Shown in pieces: positions 35,348-44,180 of a stretch of 64,000 nucleotides of DNA. Positions within the stretch are counted from its first letter, which is position 1; each line of letters begins with the position of its first letter. Below the pieces are notes generated by a model. It worked only from the letters and a program-made list of their open reading frames with translations, did not search any database and was not told the DNA's origin. Origin of the DNA: Luteococcus peritonei. Its GTDB lineage: Bacteria > Actinomycetota > Actinomycetes > Propionibacteriales > Propionibacteriaceae. The position numbers were made by a program, and so were the translations under genes. The stretch spans positions 43,406 through 107,405 of the forward strand of contig NZ_BAAAIX010000015.1 in assembly GCF_039526385.1 (NCBI RefSeq), read 5' to 3'.

Positions 35348-35420
35348 CGGGGCGTAGCGTAGTGGCTAGCGCGCCTGCTTTGGGAGCAGGAGACCGCAGG
35401 TTCGAGTCCTGTCGCCCCGA
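35348..35420 (+). tRNA. tRNA-Pro (anticodon TGG)
   Basis: Acceptor CGGGGCG (35348-35354) pairs with CGCCCCG (35413-35419), discriminator A at 35420. The anticodon arm CCTGC-TTTGGGA-GCAGG has the anticodon TGG, reading CCA; the T arm is GCAGG-TTCGAGT-CCTGT. CCA is not encoded. Its 3' part is the attachment site of the element that starts here, and the tRNA is kept whole on this side. Confidence 0.95.
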
Positions 35421-35421
35421 C
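35378..35421 (+). repeat. attL: left 44-bp attachment repeat
   Basis: Covers the anticodon loop to the 3' end of tRNA-Pro plus one base. Identical to 61934-61977; the match breaks at both ends. Confidence 0.93.
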
Positions 35422-35460
35422 AACAAGAAGGTCACCACTCCATACGCGGTGACTAGGTGA

Positions 35461-35501
35461 AACACTCGCCCGAGAGCTTCCTTGGCTCTCGGGCGAGTGT
35501 T
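35461..35501 (+). terminator. Terminator after tRNA-Pro
   Basis: Perfect 17-bp stem (35461-35477 with 35485-35501), 7-nt loop, then TGTGTTGT. Confidence 0.8.
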
Positions 35502-35540
35502 GTGTTGTGGGCCTGCCAATGACACGAAACAGCCGATTCT

Positions 35541-35570
35541 GAGGCCAAGTGTTACACCTGGGTGTTACAT
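35541..35570 (+). repeat. Left arm-type direct repeat (candidate integrase binding sites)
   Basis: GAGGCCA followed by two GTGTTACA boxes 13 bp apart (35549-35556, 35562-35569). A near copy lies at 61864-61894 inside the other end, in the same orientation. Confidence 0.65.
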
Positions 35571-35618
35571 CCGCGAGGGCCGCAGGGTGAGGTCAGTTGG
35601 TCTGTCGGTCCACGGCAC

Positions 35619-35624
35619 TAGTCT
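35619..35624 (+). promoter_or_regulatory. Putative -10 box of the restriction-modification operon
   Basis: TAGTCT ends 7 nt before the ATG at 35632; no Shine-Dalgarno, so the transcript is likely leaderless. Confidence 0.5.
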
Positions 35625-35631
35625 GGCGAGC

Positions 35632-36993
35632 ATGTCATTGAGCGTTGCCGAGGCCATCCGCGTCGAAGTTCTGCCAACCATGAAGTCCGAGCACGGGCAG
35701 TTCTTCACACCTGCACGCCTTGCCGAGCAGGTGGTGAAGGGGCTTCGACTCCCTGAACAAGGCACGCTGCGAGTTCTCGACATCGGTGCGGGAGCGGGGG
35801 CACTGACTGCTGCACTGGCAGACCGTGCATGCGACATCCCGGGCCTGTCGCTGGACATCACGTGTGTGGAGCTGGACGGCGATGTCGTTCCCTACCTACA
35901 CCAGACTGTTGACGCTCTCAATGCCCGTGTCATCCATGGTGATGTGCTGGAGCTGGCTGTTACGGGCGAGCTGGGTGAAGACTACGACGTGGTGGTGATG
36001 AATCCTCCCTACGGCAAGCTCGCTGCCGCATCTGCCGAGCGTCGGGCCATGGCTCATCTGGGGGTCGAGACGCCGAACTTCTATGCGGCTTTCATGGCCG
36101 TGGGTTACCTGCATCTGCGTGAGTGTGGGCAGATGGCAGCGATTGTTCCCCGCTCATGGGCAAACGGGCCGTACTTCAAGCGCTTCCGTCACCACATGCT
36201 CGACCACATCAGCATCGACCGTTTGCAGAGTTTTGCCTCTCGCTCATCGCTGTTCTCGGACGCCAAGGTGCTTCAAGAGAATGTCATCCTCACCGGTACC
36301 CGAGGAGCACCACAGGGAGACATTGAGTTGGTCTTTGATGATGGCGAGCCCCAGTCGGTGTCAGTGTGCCGTGTGGTGGTGCCCACTGACCCTGAGCGTT
36401 TCGTGCGCATCCCTACTGGTGCCGAACGAGAGCTGCCCGGTGTTCCTCTTTCGGCTGTGGGATTGACAGTCTCGACTGGCAAGGTGGTGGACTTCCGTAG
36501 CCGCGACCACCTTGTGGAGCCGGGGGAGAACACATTTCCCATGGTCTACCAAGGCAACGTCCATGGCGGGATGGTGGAGTGGCCGCGAGAGGTTGGCAAG
36601 CCACAGGGGTTCGTCTGCTCACCCGAAGAGGAGCGTAAGTACCTCGTTCCCGCAGGCGTGTATGTCATTGTGAAACGCTTCTCGGCCAAGGAGGAGAAGC
36701 GTCGCGTGGTTGCTGGGGTGCATGTGAGCGAGACCCCGGTTGCCTACGACAACAAGACCAACGTCGTCGCATGCCCTGACCAAGACACGGCAGTGGGGCT
36801 GGCGCTGTGGCTGAACTCGACGGCAGTGGATACCTACTTCCGGTCATTCTCCGGGCACACGCAGGTGAACGCGACCGACCTGCGAGGAATGCCGTACCCA
36901 TCCCTCGACGTGTTGCGGCAGCTCGGTTCGGGTCGAGGTGTCAGAATGCCCTCACAGGAAGCCATCGACAGCGCTGTTGAGGAGTTGCTATGA
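35632..36993 (+). CDS. N6-adenine DNA methyltransferase of a PstI/BsuBI-type system
   Basis: A 453-residue DNA methyltransferase. The SAM-binding motif is VLDIGAGAGALTAAL (about residue 48) and the catalytic motif is VVMNPPYGKL (about residue 122), giving an N6-adenine enzyme of the gamma layout; the C-terminal half should hold the target recognition part (ending with SFSGHTQVNATDLRGMPYP). The endonuclease gene overlaps its stop (ATGA). By partner gene it should methylate the A of CTGCAG. First gene inside the element. Confidence 0.9.
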   Translation: MSLSVAEAIRVEVLPTMKSEHGQFFTPARLAEQVVKGLRLPEQGTLRVLDIGAGAGALTAALADRACDIPGLSLDITCVELDGDVVPYLHQTVDALNARVIHGDVLELAVTGELGEDYDVVVMNPPYGKLAAASAERRAMAHLGVETPNFYAAFMAVGYLHLRECGQMAAIVPRSWANGPYFKRFRHHMLDHISIDRLQSFASRSSLFSDAKVLQENVILTGTRGAPQGDIELVFDDGEPQSVSVCRVVVPTDPERFVRIPTGAERELPGVPLSAVGLTVSTGKVVDFRSRDHLVEPGENTFPMVYQGNVHGGMVEWPREVGKPQGFVCSPEEERKYLVPAGVYVIVKRFSAKEEKRRVVAGVHVSETPVAYDNKTNVVACPDQDTAVGLALWLNSTAVDTYFRSFSGHTQVNATDLRGMPYPSLDVLRQLGSGRGVRMPSQEAIDSAVEELL

Positions 36994-37928
36994 CCCGCAC
37001 CGAGGAAGCCCGAGAACTGCTGTCCGAGCTGGGATTCGACGCTGAGAGGTCCAATGAACGCTCAGCCCACGTCTTCCTCGCACTGCTGAAGTTGAAGCAA
37101 GGCTCGGGGTGGGCTGGTTCGTCCAATCCCATGCTGGGCACTCGGGCCATCATGGACTGGATTCGTGACGAGTACGGCGTCGAGTATGCGGCCAACACGC
37201 GCGAGACCGTCAGGCGCTTCACTCTGCACCAGTTCGTCGAGGCAGGCATGGTGGAGGAGAACGCGGACAAGCCCGACCGCCCAGTGAACAGCCCAAAGTG
37301 GAACTACCGCATCACTGACGCCGCGCTTGCTGCCATCCAGACCTATGGCACTGATGTCTGGGAGTCTGCCCGGGACCAGTACCTAGAAGACCAGCCGGGG
37401 CTCGTCGCTGCCTACGCCAAGGCACGGGAACTCGACCTCATCCCAGTGACCATGCCGGGTGGTGAGCAGGTCGCCCTGTCCCCGGGTGGTCAGAACGTGC
37501 TCGTGCGGGACATGGTTGAAGACTTCTGCCCTCGCTTCACTCCCGGTGGAGAGGTGCTCTACATCGGGGATGCTTCAGACAAGTGGGCCCATCACGACGC
37601 AGATGTCTTCGCCGAGCTGGGTGTCACCGTTGACGCACATGGCAAGATGCCCGACCTCGTGGTCTACCTGCGGGACAGGAACTGGCTCTTCCTCATGGAG
37701 GCTTGTTCCTCACACGGTCCCGTCGATGCCAAGCGCCACCGGGAGTTGAGCGCGCTGTTCAAGGACTGCTCAGCTGGCCTTGTTTTCGTCTCGTGCTTCC
37801 CCACCCGCGCCATCATGCGCAAGTATCTGGCGTCCATCGCGTGGGAAAGCGAGGCATGGTGTGCAGACTCGCCGGACCACATGATGCACTTCAACGGCTC
37901 GCGCTTCCTCGGCCCGTATGAGCAGTAG
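36990..37928 (+). CDS. BsuBI/PstI-family type II restriction endonuclease
   Basis: A 312-residue endonuclease of the BsuBI/PstI family, expected to cut CTGCAG. Typical segments are EVLYIGDASDKWAHHDADVF and HGKMPDLVVYLRDRNWLFLM followed by EACSSHGPVDAKRHRELSAL, which contain the acidic and Lys residues of the nuclease core. The N-terminal 130 residues form the helical recognition part. Starts within the methylase stop codon, so methylase is translated first. I saw no CTGCAG in the whole element, in keeping with this specificity. Confidence 0.9.
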   Translation: MTRTEEARELLSELGFDAERSNERSAHVFLALLKLKQGSGWAGSSNPMLGTRAIMDWIRDEYGVEYAANTRETVRRFTLHQFVEAGMVEENADKPDRPVNSPKWNYRITDAALAAIQTYGTDVWESARDQYLEDQPGLVAAYAKARELDLIPVTMPGGEQVALSPGGQNVLVRDMVEDFCPRFTPGGEVLYIGDASDKWAHHDADVFAELGVTVDAHGKMPDLVVYLRDRNWLFLMEACSSHGPVDAKRHRELSALFKDCSAGLVFVSCFPTRAIMRKYLASIAWESEAWCADSPDHMMHFNGSRFLGPYEQ

Positions 37929-38757
37929 AGGGTTCGTCACTGGCGAGCCGTTGCAACTGGGTGATTTACCCCGCGTCTGGCAGGCACTTGACCAGCGTGA
38001 TGAGGAAGTCGGGCGGGCAGACACCTATGCCATGACGCAGATGCCTTTGACCGACCGCGCCTTTGACGAGCGAGACAAGACTGGCCAACGTGCGTACATC
38101 CACGCCAGCACTTTCATCGGTGTGGCACGGGACAACCAGAAGGCGCTGGAGGAGATGTTGCAGAGCGGCTCACCCATCCGTCCGCATGCCCCATGGAACC
38201 TCATCAGGCCAGCCTTTGAAGCGGCCTTCTACCCCGTCTGGATGCTCTCGCCGGACACCCGGGAGGAACGGCTGCGAAGGGCTCTTCGTGTCGCGTGGTC
38301 AGAGCAGAAGTCACACACGGCGCGCTTTGACCTGAAGGTGAAGCTGGCCAAGGCTGATGACCACGAGGAGGTAGCCAAGGCGCGGGCGCGTGATGGCCAG
38401 ATACGACAGCGGTACATCGAGGAAGCCACCTCGTTGGGCATGACGAAGGACCAGATGGGTCAGAAGATTGTGGTCACCAACGAGTTGCCAAAACTCACCA
38501 GCGTGTTCGACCGCTTCCCCGATGAGGCGACCTTTCACCTGCTGCGCTGGCGTGAACTCTCGGGTGTGATGCACGGTGACATGGGTGCAACGCTGGGACT
38601 CACGGACAAGGCCTACCGGCTGGACATCCCGGGTGGGTCAACGGCGGTTGTCTCCCTCAACGACGACGCGTTCGTGACCGCTTGCTACGCCTCTGCACTG
38701 ATGCAACTCACGGCGATGAACCTGTACATCCAGCGCTCGACAACGTCTCACAGGTAG
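37918..38757 (+). CDS. Unknown protein, third gene of the restriction-modification operon
   Basis: A 279-residue soluble protein that starts 11 bp before the endonuclease stop (ATGAGCAGTAG), so it is translationally coupled to it. It is largely helical, with a charged stretch KVKLAKADDHEEVAKARARD near residue 145 and a hydrophobic C-terminal part; no nuclease, kinase or HTH motif is clear. Strict coupling to the R-M genes suggests an accessory or second defence function. Related to no family I recognise. Confidence 0.72.
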   Translation: MSSRGFVTGEPLQLGDLPRVWQALDQRDEEVGRADTYAMTQMPLTDRAFDERDKTGQRAYIHASTFIGVARDNQKALEEMLQSGSPIRPHAPWNLIRPAFEAAFYPVWMLSPDTREERLRRALRVAWSEQKSHTARFDLKVKLAKADDHEEVAKARARDGQIRQRYIEEATSLGMTKDQMGQKIVVTNELPKLTSVFDRFPDEATFHLLRWRELSGVMHGDMGATLGLTDKAYRLDIPGGSTAVVSLNDDAFVTACYASALMQLTAMNLYIQRSTTSHR

Positions 38758-39032
38758 GTCACGCGCTCGCCCGGCAGCAGGTTCTCCTCGCCGGGCATGG
38801 CGCACCACAGCAGGCACTCCCACCCGAGCACTTCGGAGGCTTCACGGGACAGGCGAGCGAGGTCTGATGCCGTCATCTCCTGACGTGGCACGGCGTAGAT
38901 TTCGGCAGGCATCCCGGGCATCAGAGTGCGCCCTGATGCAAGTAGTCCGGCCACCCTCGGTGCATCGAGACCATGACGGATGCACCACTCTCTCAGAGCA
39001 TCACTGACCAGCAGCAGGTCGAGTCCGTCCAT
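38748..39032 (-). CDS. Hypothetical small protein
   Basis: A 94-residue frame from ATG 39032 (MDGLDLLLVSDALREWCIRH...), overlapping the end of the convergent gene at 37918 by 10 bp. It has a helical N-terminal half that could be a small HTH (SDALREWCIRHGLDAPRVAG) and a second part with W and C residues (GWECLLWCAMPGEE). Longer starts upstream exist but their sequence is low-complexity. Expression is uncertain. Confidence 0.5.
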   Translation of the reverse strand: MDGLDLLLVSDALREWCIRHGLDAPRVAGLLASGRTLMPGMPAEIYAVPRQEMTASDLARLSREASEVLGWECLLWCAMPGEENLLPGERVTYL

Positions 39033-39813
39033 GGCTGCGAGCGTACGCGAGCACGGTTCCGGCGATAGCCGTGTGGTGGCGGTGACGTACGTGATGAAGA
39101 TGCGCTGGCGGCGGCGATGAGTCAATGATGAGGCGCTCGCTGGCGCTCGCGCGGCGTCCTGATGGCTCATCGCTCGCCTCGCCATGACGCAACTCGATTG
39201 CTCTTCTCTCATTGCGTCTGCTCACCCCCCATCACTACTCGTCTTGTCGCCGTTCCACTCTCCTTCGGTGCTCGTCTTGGCGCTCTGGTGCCCGTCGCTC
39301 TTCGCCTTCTTGCACTGCTCTCGGGCTCTCATCGCGTGCTCTTGCCGCGCTCATGTGCGACCTCGTCAGCACGAACGCAGCGAGTACATCTCCGCCCGTC
39401 TCTGCCCTGCTCCCCGCACCCCTGCGCAGCATCTACTCACCCACTCATGACGCGCAGCACCCCCCCTGCCTGCGCAGCACCCCTTTCGCCCTCATGACGC
39501 TGAGCATCTGCGCAACTCTTCAATGGCCTGCGCAGCTCCCGCGTAGCGACCCTGCCTGCGCAGCCATCCACACACCGAGGCAGTCGAGTGCGCAGATGTC
39601 GAGAGAGCCCTGTGCAGCAGCGTGTTGGCCGGGTTGCGCTATCCGGTCCCGACACCCTTCCACCCTGCACGTCTCTCAATTTTCGGTATGCAGTCAGGAG
39701 GGGGTTGGGCCGGGGCGCGCTTCCAGACATGTGGTCCGACCAATCCCGTACTACCCAGAGCACCCCTCACCCTGCCGTAGGAAGACGGGTCGAGGCTGAC
39801 ATTGTGATGCTGC
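39033..39813. other. 781 bp without a confident gene; CTGCGCAG repeats
   Basis: Several frames are open on both strands but none has a start, ribosome site and protein-like composition together. The 8-bp palindrome CTGCGCAG occurs four times (39422, 39470, 39528, 39556), with further GCGCAG half copies between. The plus strand is pyrimidine-rich (CTC, TCTC runs) around 39200-39420. Could be a control or replication/partition site, or decayed coding DNA. Confidence 0.5.
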
Positions 39814-40509
39814 ATGACGACGCCACTTTCCACCCGCTCTGGAACACTCAGCGTCTCCAATCCATGGACGCTCAGTGACGCACTTGCGGCCACTGTTTTC
39901 TCGCTGGCTGACCCACTCACACACCCCTCCACTGCGCATCGTGCTCGGTGCATTTTGGGGCGCGAGGTGATGCAGGCTCGCGTCGATGCGTGCGCGTCCA
40001 TGGCCATGCTGTTGCGCGCGTATGGATGCGTCGCAAACATCGAGCTTGCACCGGGTTGGGCCATGCTCACGCCGTCACATCGCACCGACAATGTGCCCGA
40101 GGATGCCATCGGTTCGTGGGGTGTCTGGACAGCCGATGGAACTGCGCTCATGACACGCGAAGACCTCGGGTGTTCCGCCGCCGGTGATGACGCCGACCTG
40201 ACGCTTTTCCAGTCATGTCTTCCCGCTTATCTTGACCCACGTGTGGCCGTGCTTGTGCATGCGTCGTGCGTCGCGTTGGGGCCAGTCTTCTCCGCACTGC
40301 TCGACCTTGAAGACGATGCACCTGAGCACTGGGAAATTGCACTGCGTGTGGTGTGCTGGATGGCTCGGGAGAGGCGTCGGCTTTCACCGCGTATGCATCT
40401 GGCGTGCCTCTCGGTCACGGTGGGCGACGCGACGGGAGAGATGCAGGACATGGACGGTTACATCTCGCGTTTCATCGAGGGTGAGAGGGAGAAGGAGGAG
40501 AATAAGTAA
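39814..40509 (+). CDS. Hypothetical protein
   Basis: A 231-residue soluble protein with no recognised domain. Helical, with several Cys (six or more) and Trp residues, and a charged C-terminus EGEREKEENK. Codon use is less G+C-rich than in the chromosome, as across this part of the element. Its start has no strong Shine-Dalgarno, so the exact start may differ. Confidence 0.6.
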   Translation: MTTPLSTRSGTLSVSNPWTLSDALAATVFSLADPLTHPSTAHRARCILGREVMQARVDACASMAMLLRAYGCVANIELAPGWAMLTPSHRTDNVPEDAIGSWGVWTADGTALMTREDLGCSAAGDDADLTLFQSCLPAYLDPRVAVLVHASCVALGPVFSALLDLEDDAPEHWEIALRVVCWMARERRRLSPRMHLACLSVTVGDATGEMQDMDGYISRFIEGEREKEENK

Positions 40510-40785
40510 CCATCGTCAGCCACGCTCATCACTAGACATCCCCAGCGTCATTCCGTAGTGCTGCTGTAATCAAATCCATTCATGACGATGCGACGCGTTG
40601 CCACGGAGAGCGTGCTTCTTGCTGTCCTTGTCAGTACCTCGAATGACGTTCCCTGAAGGTTTCCTGTACCACACCACGACAAATTGTGCCTCCGTAAGCG
40701 TGAAAGCTCGTAATCAATGCCGCCCATATCACAACCAACACACTTGCGTCTACGACTTCGTCTCGACGCAATGTATGGTTTAAGT

Positions 40786-42135
40786 ATGAACGACATAATT
40801 CCGAAGCATCTCCTTACAGGAGACCCCATGCCCTGTCTGTGGTCAGTATCCACATGGGCCCAATCGCAGAACTGGTCAAGAACCAAGACGCTGCGCACCC
40901 TGTGCAAGGCTCGCCCGGACATGAAGCCATTTGCGTACCGCATGCCCTCGGTCTGGACGGCATGCCGCGATTCGCGGGCTTCCTCTTCCGACCGTCGCGC
41001 AATTTCCAACGCACGCCGGGTTCTCTATTCCGTAGTGGCCCCATCTGACCAACGCTCAAAGGGCACCCCATTGACACGCCGCGCCATGGCCGTCCTTGGG
41101 ACACAACTCCTCTCCTCACGCGATGCAGATGGCGTCGCTCTTCAATCCTGTGTGCAGACCTCCGCCCTGACGCTTGGTCTGCGCCTTGGTTTGCAGAGCG
41201 CCGCCCCGCAACTGCGCCATGCCGTGCAGCAGGGATGGATTACCGAGCATCGCAAGCGCGCCGGGCATGCGAGCGTCTGGAAGGTCACCCGAGCACGCCG
41301 TCCGTCCGTGCTCGCCAACGCCACCTGCATGGACGCCATCGACGTGCTCGCTGACCCCACATGCCTCGCAGTCAAGAGCCCGCTTGCCCGCGTCATCCTG
41401 TCAGCCTCCCATGAGGGGTGGGACGCACTTGGGGGCGCAGCATTCGTGGAGGCCGTTCGACAGTGCGACCTCGGGTTCGATGAGCTGCCCGAGACCATGG
41501 GGAGGCAAGCGCACTCGAAGGCTCGCTCGCTCCTGAAGGCCGAGGGTTTCGACGCATGGATGGCATGGGATGCACAGTGGCTCACGACATGGCTCGATGA
41601 TGTGGCGCAGCGTCATGGAGCAGTCGAGAAGCGCTGCGAGTTGCAGGCCTCCTACGACACCAAGAAGGCCGAGCGCGTGGCCTCACTCGCAGCAGTCAAG
41701 AGCACGCGGAATGACATCACTCCCGCACCGAAGAACCCCGACGAATTGCAGGAGTGGATGCAGGCCATGCTGCGTGTCGTGCTCAGTCATCGCGGGGATG
41801 CAGCACTGCAACGTGACGCAGCGAAGACCATCATTAAGCGCATCGAGAAGAAGCACTCAAACGCCTCTGCGCGCTGGTGGATGTTCATGGCCGGGCAGTG
41901 GACGCGCTTCGCTCCGATGCCCGATGGAACGCGCCCCAGTGAGCAGGTCAAGAAGGCCCGTCTGTCCATCGCCGGTGACGTGGCGCGTGTGCTCATGGGT
42001 ACGGCCCCGACAACGGACAACCCGCAAGCACTCGCAGCCATTGACGCGGGTGCGATGTGGGTGCGCGAGCAAATCGGATGGGGTACACGCAAGCAAGAAA
42101 GTGTCCGCCCTGCTGAAGGTGCGAGGGCAGCCTGA
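40786..42135 (+). CDS. Hypothetical protein, possibly DNA-binding replication/maintenance protein
   Basis: A 449-residue protein starting at ATG 40786, six nt after TATGGT (leaderless pattern; the stretch 40510-40785 upstream holds nothing else recognisable). The first 80 residues are basic with many Trp, Ser and Arg; residues 120-180 resemble a winged-helix-like unit (SALTLGLRLGLQSAAPQLRH, then AVQQGWITEHRKRAGHASVWKV). The C-terminal part is helical and charged. Domain order suits a plasmid-type DNA-binding protein, but I cannot name a family. Confidence 0.6.
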   Translation: MNDIIPKHLLTGDPMPCLWSVSTWAQSQNWSRTKTLRTLCKARPDMKPFAYRMPSVWTACRDSRASSSDRRAISNARRVLYSVVAPSDQRSKGTPLTRRAMAVLGTQLLSSRDADGVALQSCVQTSALTLGLRLGLQSAAPQLRHAVQQGWITEHRKRAGHASVWKVTRARRPSVLANATCMDAIDVLADPTCLAVKSPLARVILSASHEGWDALGGAAFVEAVRQCDLGFDELPETMGRQAHSKARSLLKAEGFDAWMAWDAQWLTTWLDDVAQRHGAVEKRCELQASYDTKKAERVASLAAVKSTRNDITPAPKNPDELQEWMQAMLRVVLSHRGDAALQRDAAKTIIKRIEKKHSNASARWWMFMAGQWTRFAPMPDGTRPSEQVKKARLSIAGDVARVLMGTAPTTDNPQALAAIDAGAMWVREQIGWGTRKQESVRPAEGARAA

Positions 42136-42995
42136 TGTGCGGTAGTCACAGTGCCTGCACGTGCACATGTTGCAGTAGTGCAGCCCGCTCTGAGAGGCGA
42201 CGTGCTGCACGCATGAGTGCGGTCATGCCTCATGCCAGCCGGGCCTATCGAGGGGCGACAGCAGAGCAGCGCGTGGCCATGCTTCAGTCCGGTGAGGAAC
42301 CGCCGGAGAACGCACTCACCGACCCAGACATGGACGTACGCATCGAGGCCGAGCGCATCGCCGGACGGGAACCGGAGTGGCATCGCATGACAACGCAGGA
42401 GCTGCGCCGACGTGCACAAACTGCCGACCGTTATGAACTCTCGGTTCTCGCGCAGGTCTGTCGAGACAGGGGCGACCATCTGACACTCATGCACGTCGCA
42501 GGAAACCCACGCGCGTCAATCGAGGTGCTCAGACAGGCAGAGATGAATGGCACGCCAGCGGTCAGGGCGACGGCGTTGAATACGATGCTCAAAAAAGGCA
42601 TCCGTTCGGTCGAGGAAGTCGCACAGTCCGGGTCAGTCAGGGAGCGTATTGAGGTAGCCAAGCTCATCCCCGAGACACACAACATCATGGCATCGGACAG
42701 GGCTCCACGAGTCCGTCGTGAGGTGGCCAGCAGGGTAAGCATGGAGCGCAATCGGGAGGCTGTTCTTCATCTGGCGGGTGATGAGGACAGGTCAGTACGC
42801 GAAGCGCTGCTCTTTGGAGAAGCCGGGGGTGAAGCAGCGTGCATTGCCCTGTTCCATGACGATGCTGATGACGACCTACGCACGGCGGCACGTGAGAAGG
42901 CCGTGCAGTGGATTGAGCAGCATCCTGAGCCCCAGCATGCACAGCAGGCCAGCCTCTTGGACGAGCTGTTCGGTGGGCTTTTCGACCTCATCTGA
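42135..42995 (+). CDS. Leucine-rich-repeat-variant-like protein with N-terminal cysteine cluster
   Basis: A 286-residue protein whose ATG shares a base with the previous stop (TGATG). The N-terminus MCGSHSACTCTCC has five Cys in 13 residues. The remainder is made of helical repeats like the LRV/HEAT class: NALTDPDMDVRIEAERIAG, MHVAGNPRASIEVLRQ, DRAPRVRREVASRVS, LHLAGDEDRSVREALLFG. Azotobacter LRV protein also joins a Cys-bound 4Fe-4S cluster to such repeats, so an iron-sulfur repeat protein is possible. A start at 42213 would remove the Cys cluster; coupling favours 42135. Confidence 0.62.
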   Translation: MCGSHSACTCTCCSSAARSERRRAARMSAVMPHASRAYRGATAEQRVAMLQSGEEPPENALTDPDMDVRIEAERIAGREPEWHRMTTQELRRRAQTADRYELSVLAQVCRDRGDHLTLMHVAGNPRASIEVLRQAEMNGTPAVRATALNTMLKKGIRSVEEVAQSGSVRERIEVAKLIPETHNIMASDRAPRVRREVASRVSMERNREAVLHLAGDEDRSVREALLFGEAGGEAACIALFHDDADDDLRTAAREKAVQWIEQHPEPQHAQQASLLDELFGGLFDLI

Positions 42996-43025
42996 CGAGC
43001 GAATTCTGAAGATGAAATGCCGTTG

Positions 43026-43070
43026 CTGAAGGGTTTCTGAACCGCAGATTGCGTTTCCCCTAGTCAGAGC
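43026..43070 (+). repeat. Intergenic motif copy: CTGAAG..TTTCTGAACCG + CCTAGTCAGAG
   Basis: The segment CTGAAGGGTTTCTGAACCG (43026-43044) followed by CCTAGTCAGAGC (43059-43070). The same two parts recur at 57530-57585, and CCTAGTCAGAGG also occurs three times in the origin candidate (48259-48644). The rest of 42996-43384 holds no recognisable gene. Confidence 0.55.
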
Positions 43071-43384
43071 GTTTTGATGCTGCGGAGGTGCTTGCGCATG
43101 ACTGGGGTCTATGCAGGGGGCGGCGCGAGGCGGTAAATTAGTAGTAGAGCAACAGGGAACGAAATCCTCCGGCAGCCCGCTCCCTCCTGATAGCTCAGGG
43201 TGCGGCGGAGGTGATGGCAACAGAGCCACTTCACATGATGTGAAAAAAGGCTTGCGGCGTCGGGCGATGCAACAGAGGCAGTCATTTTTTTGAACCTCCA
43301 ACGCGCATCCCGATAAGCCATGGCATCTCCCGCTGAAAATCCTGATGGAACGTGTAGTCAGGGTGGGATGCGCGGGAAGCCATC

Positions 43385-44107
43385 ATGGGCAACAACCCAG
43401 CAGAAGTTATTGACAGCATCGTCCCACCGGCCATGCGAGAACTGGGCCGAACCATCTCCTCAGACGCCGAAGCCGCACGCGAGCTGGAGAGGGTGCGTGC
43501 AGGCGAGGACAGCTCTCGTCTCATCTGTCACCTCGTCGCTCCGCATGTGGTCAACGCGGTCTACAAGCATGGATGTCTCGACACGGCTCGTCTCATATAC
43601 CTCTATGAGGTACTCGTAGAGCACGCCCTCGTGGGCATCGCAGCAGGGCATGACTGGGAGCACATCAGCAAGCGCGCGTCAGGATGGGCGCAGAAGCTCG
43701 TCTACCAGCGCCATTCCTCCCTCGACGGCCTGACCGATGTCCCGTCCGTGACCGAGGGTGGCGAGGACAACCGCAGCTACCGCACGTCGCTCACCCTCGT
43801 CGGCACCGAGTTTGATGCAGAGGTACATGACGCCAGCACATGCGAGGCGTCACGGGAGTACGAAGAAGCCGTCGATGAGGGCTTCCTCATCGACCGTGCG
43901 TGCGAATCCATCACAGGACGCCGCGTTGAGCAGCGTAGGCAGCAGCGCGTGGTCATCCTCACGCTGTTGGGGCTCGGTTACACACAAGTGCAGGTCGCAC
44001 GCATGGCTGACGTGACTGACAGGACCGTGCGCAATGAGGTCGTGGCTGCTCAGGATGCTGTGCTCGACTGGGCTCGCTCCAATCGTCGCCTCCGTGTTGC
44101 CGCCTGA
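43385..44107 (+). CDS. Regulator with C-terminal sigma-region-4-like HTH
   Basis: A 240-residue protein. The C-terminal segment VVILTLLGLGYTQVQVARMA, then DVTDRTVRNEVVAAQDAVL (about residues 187-228), is a helix-turn-helix of the sigma-70 region 4/LuxR type. The N-terminal 130 residues are helical and may be the region-2-like or regulatory part. It could be an alternative sigma factor or an activator for the element; the four equal promoter-like modules (48654, 49588, 51058, 54434) are candidate targets. Stands alone between two gene-free stretches. Confidence 0.65.
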   Translation: MGNNPAEVIDSIVPPAMRELGRTISSDAEAARELERVRAGEDSSRLICHLVAPHVVNAVYKHGCLDTARLIYLYEVLVEHALVGIAAGHDWEHISKRASGWAQKLVYQRHSSLDGLTDVPSVTEGGEDNRSYRTSLTLVGTEFDAEVHDASTCEASREYEEAVDEGFLIDRACESITGRRVEQRRQQRVVILTLLGLGYTQVQVARMADVTDRTVRNEVVAAQDAVLDWARSNRRLRVAA

Positions 44108-44145
44108 CTTTCCTGAAGACTGAGGCGGGATTTCGACTTGCGTGT

Positions 44146-44174
44146 TTGCAATGTCCATGCTAAGGGCCTATATT
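44146..44174 (+). promoter_or_regulatory. Sigma-70-type promoter: TTGCAA-17-TATATT
   Basis: -35 TTGCAA at 44146-44151, 17-bp spacer, -10 TATATT at 44169-44174. The best standard promoter in the element. Transcription from about 44181 would run through about 400 nt of leader to the replication genes. Confidence 0.7.
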
Positions 44175-44180
44175 AGAGGT

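Noticed and set aside
39162..39799. Overlapping open frames on the plus strand in the CTC-rich stretch
   Set aside because: Low-complexity Ser/Leu/Pro/His composition, no ribosome site, no coherent domain; left as gene-free.
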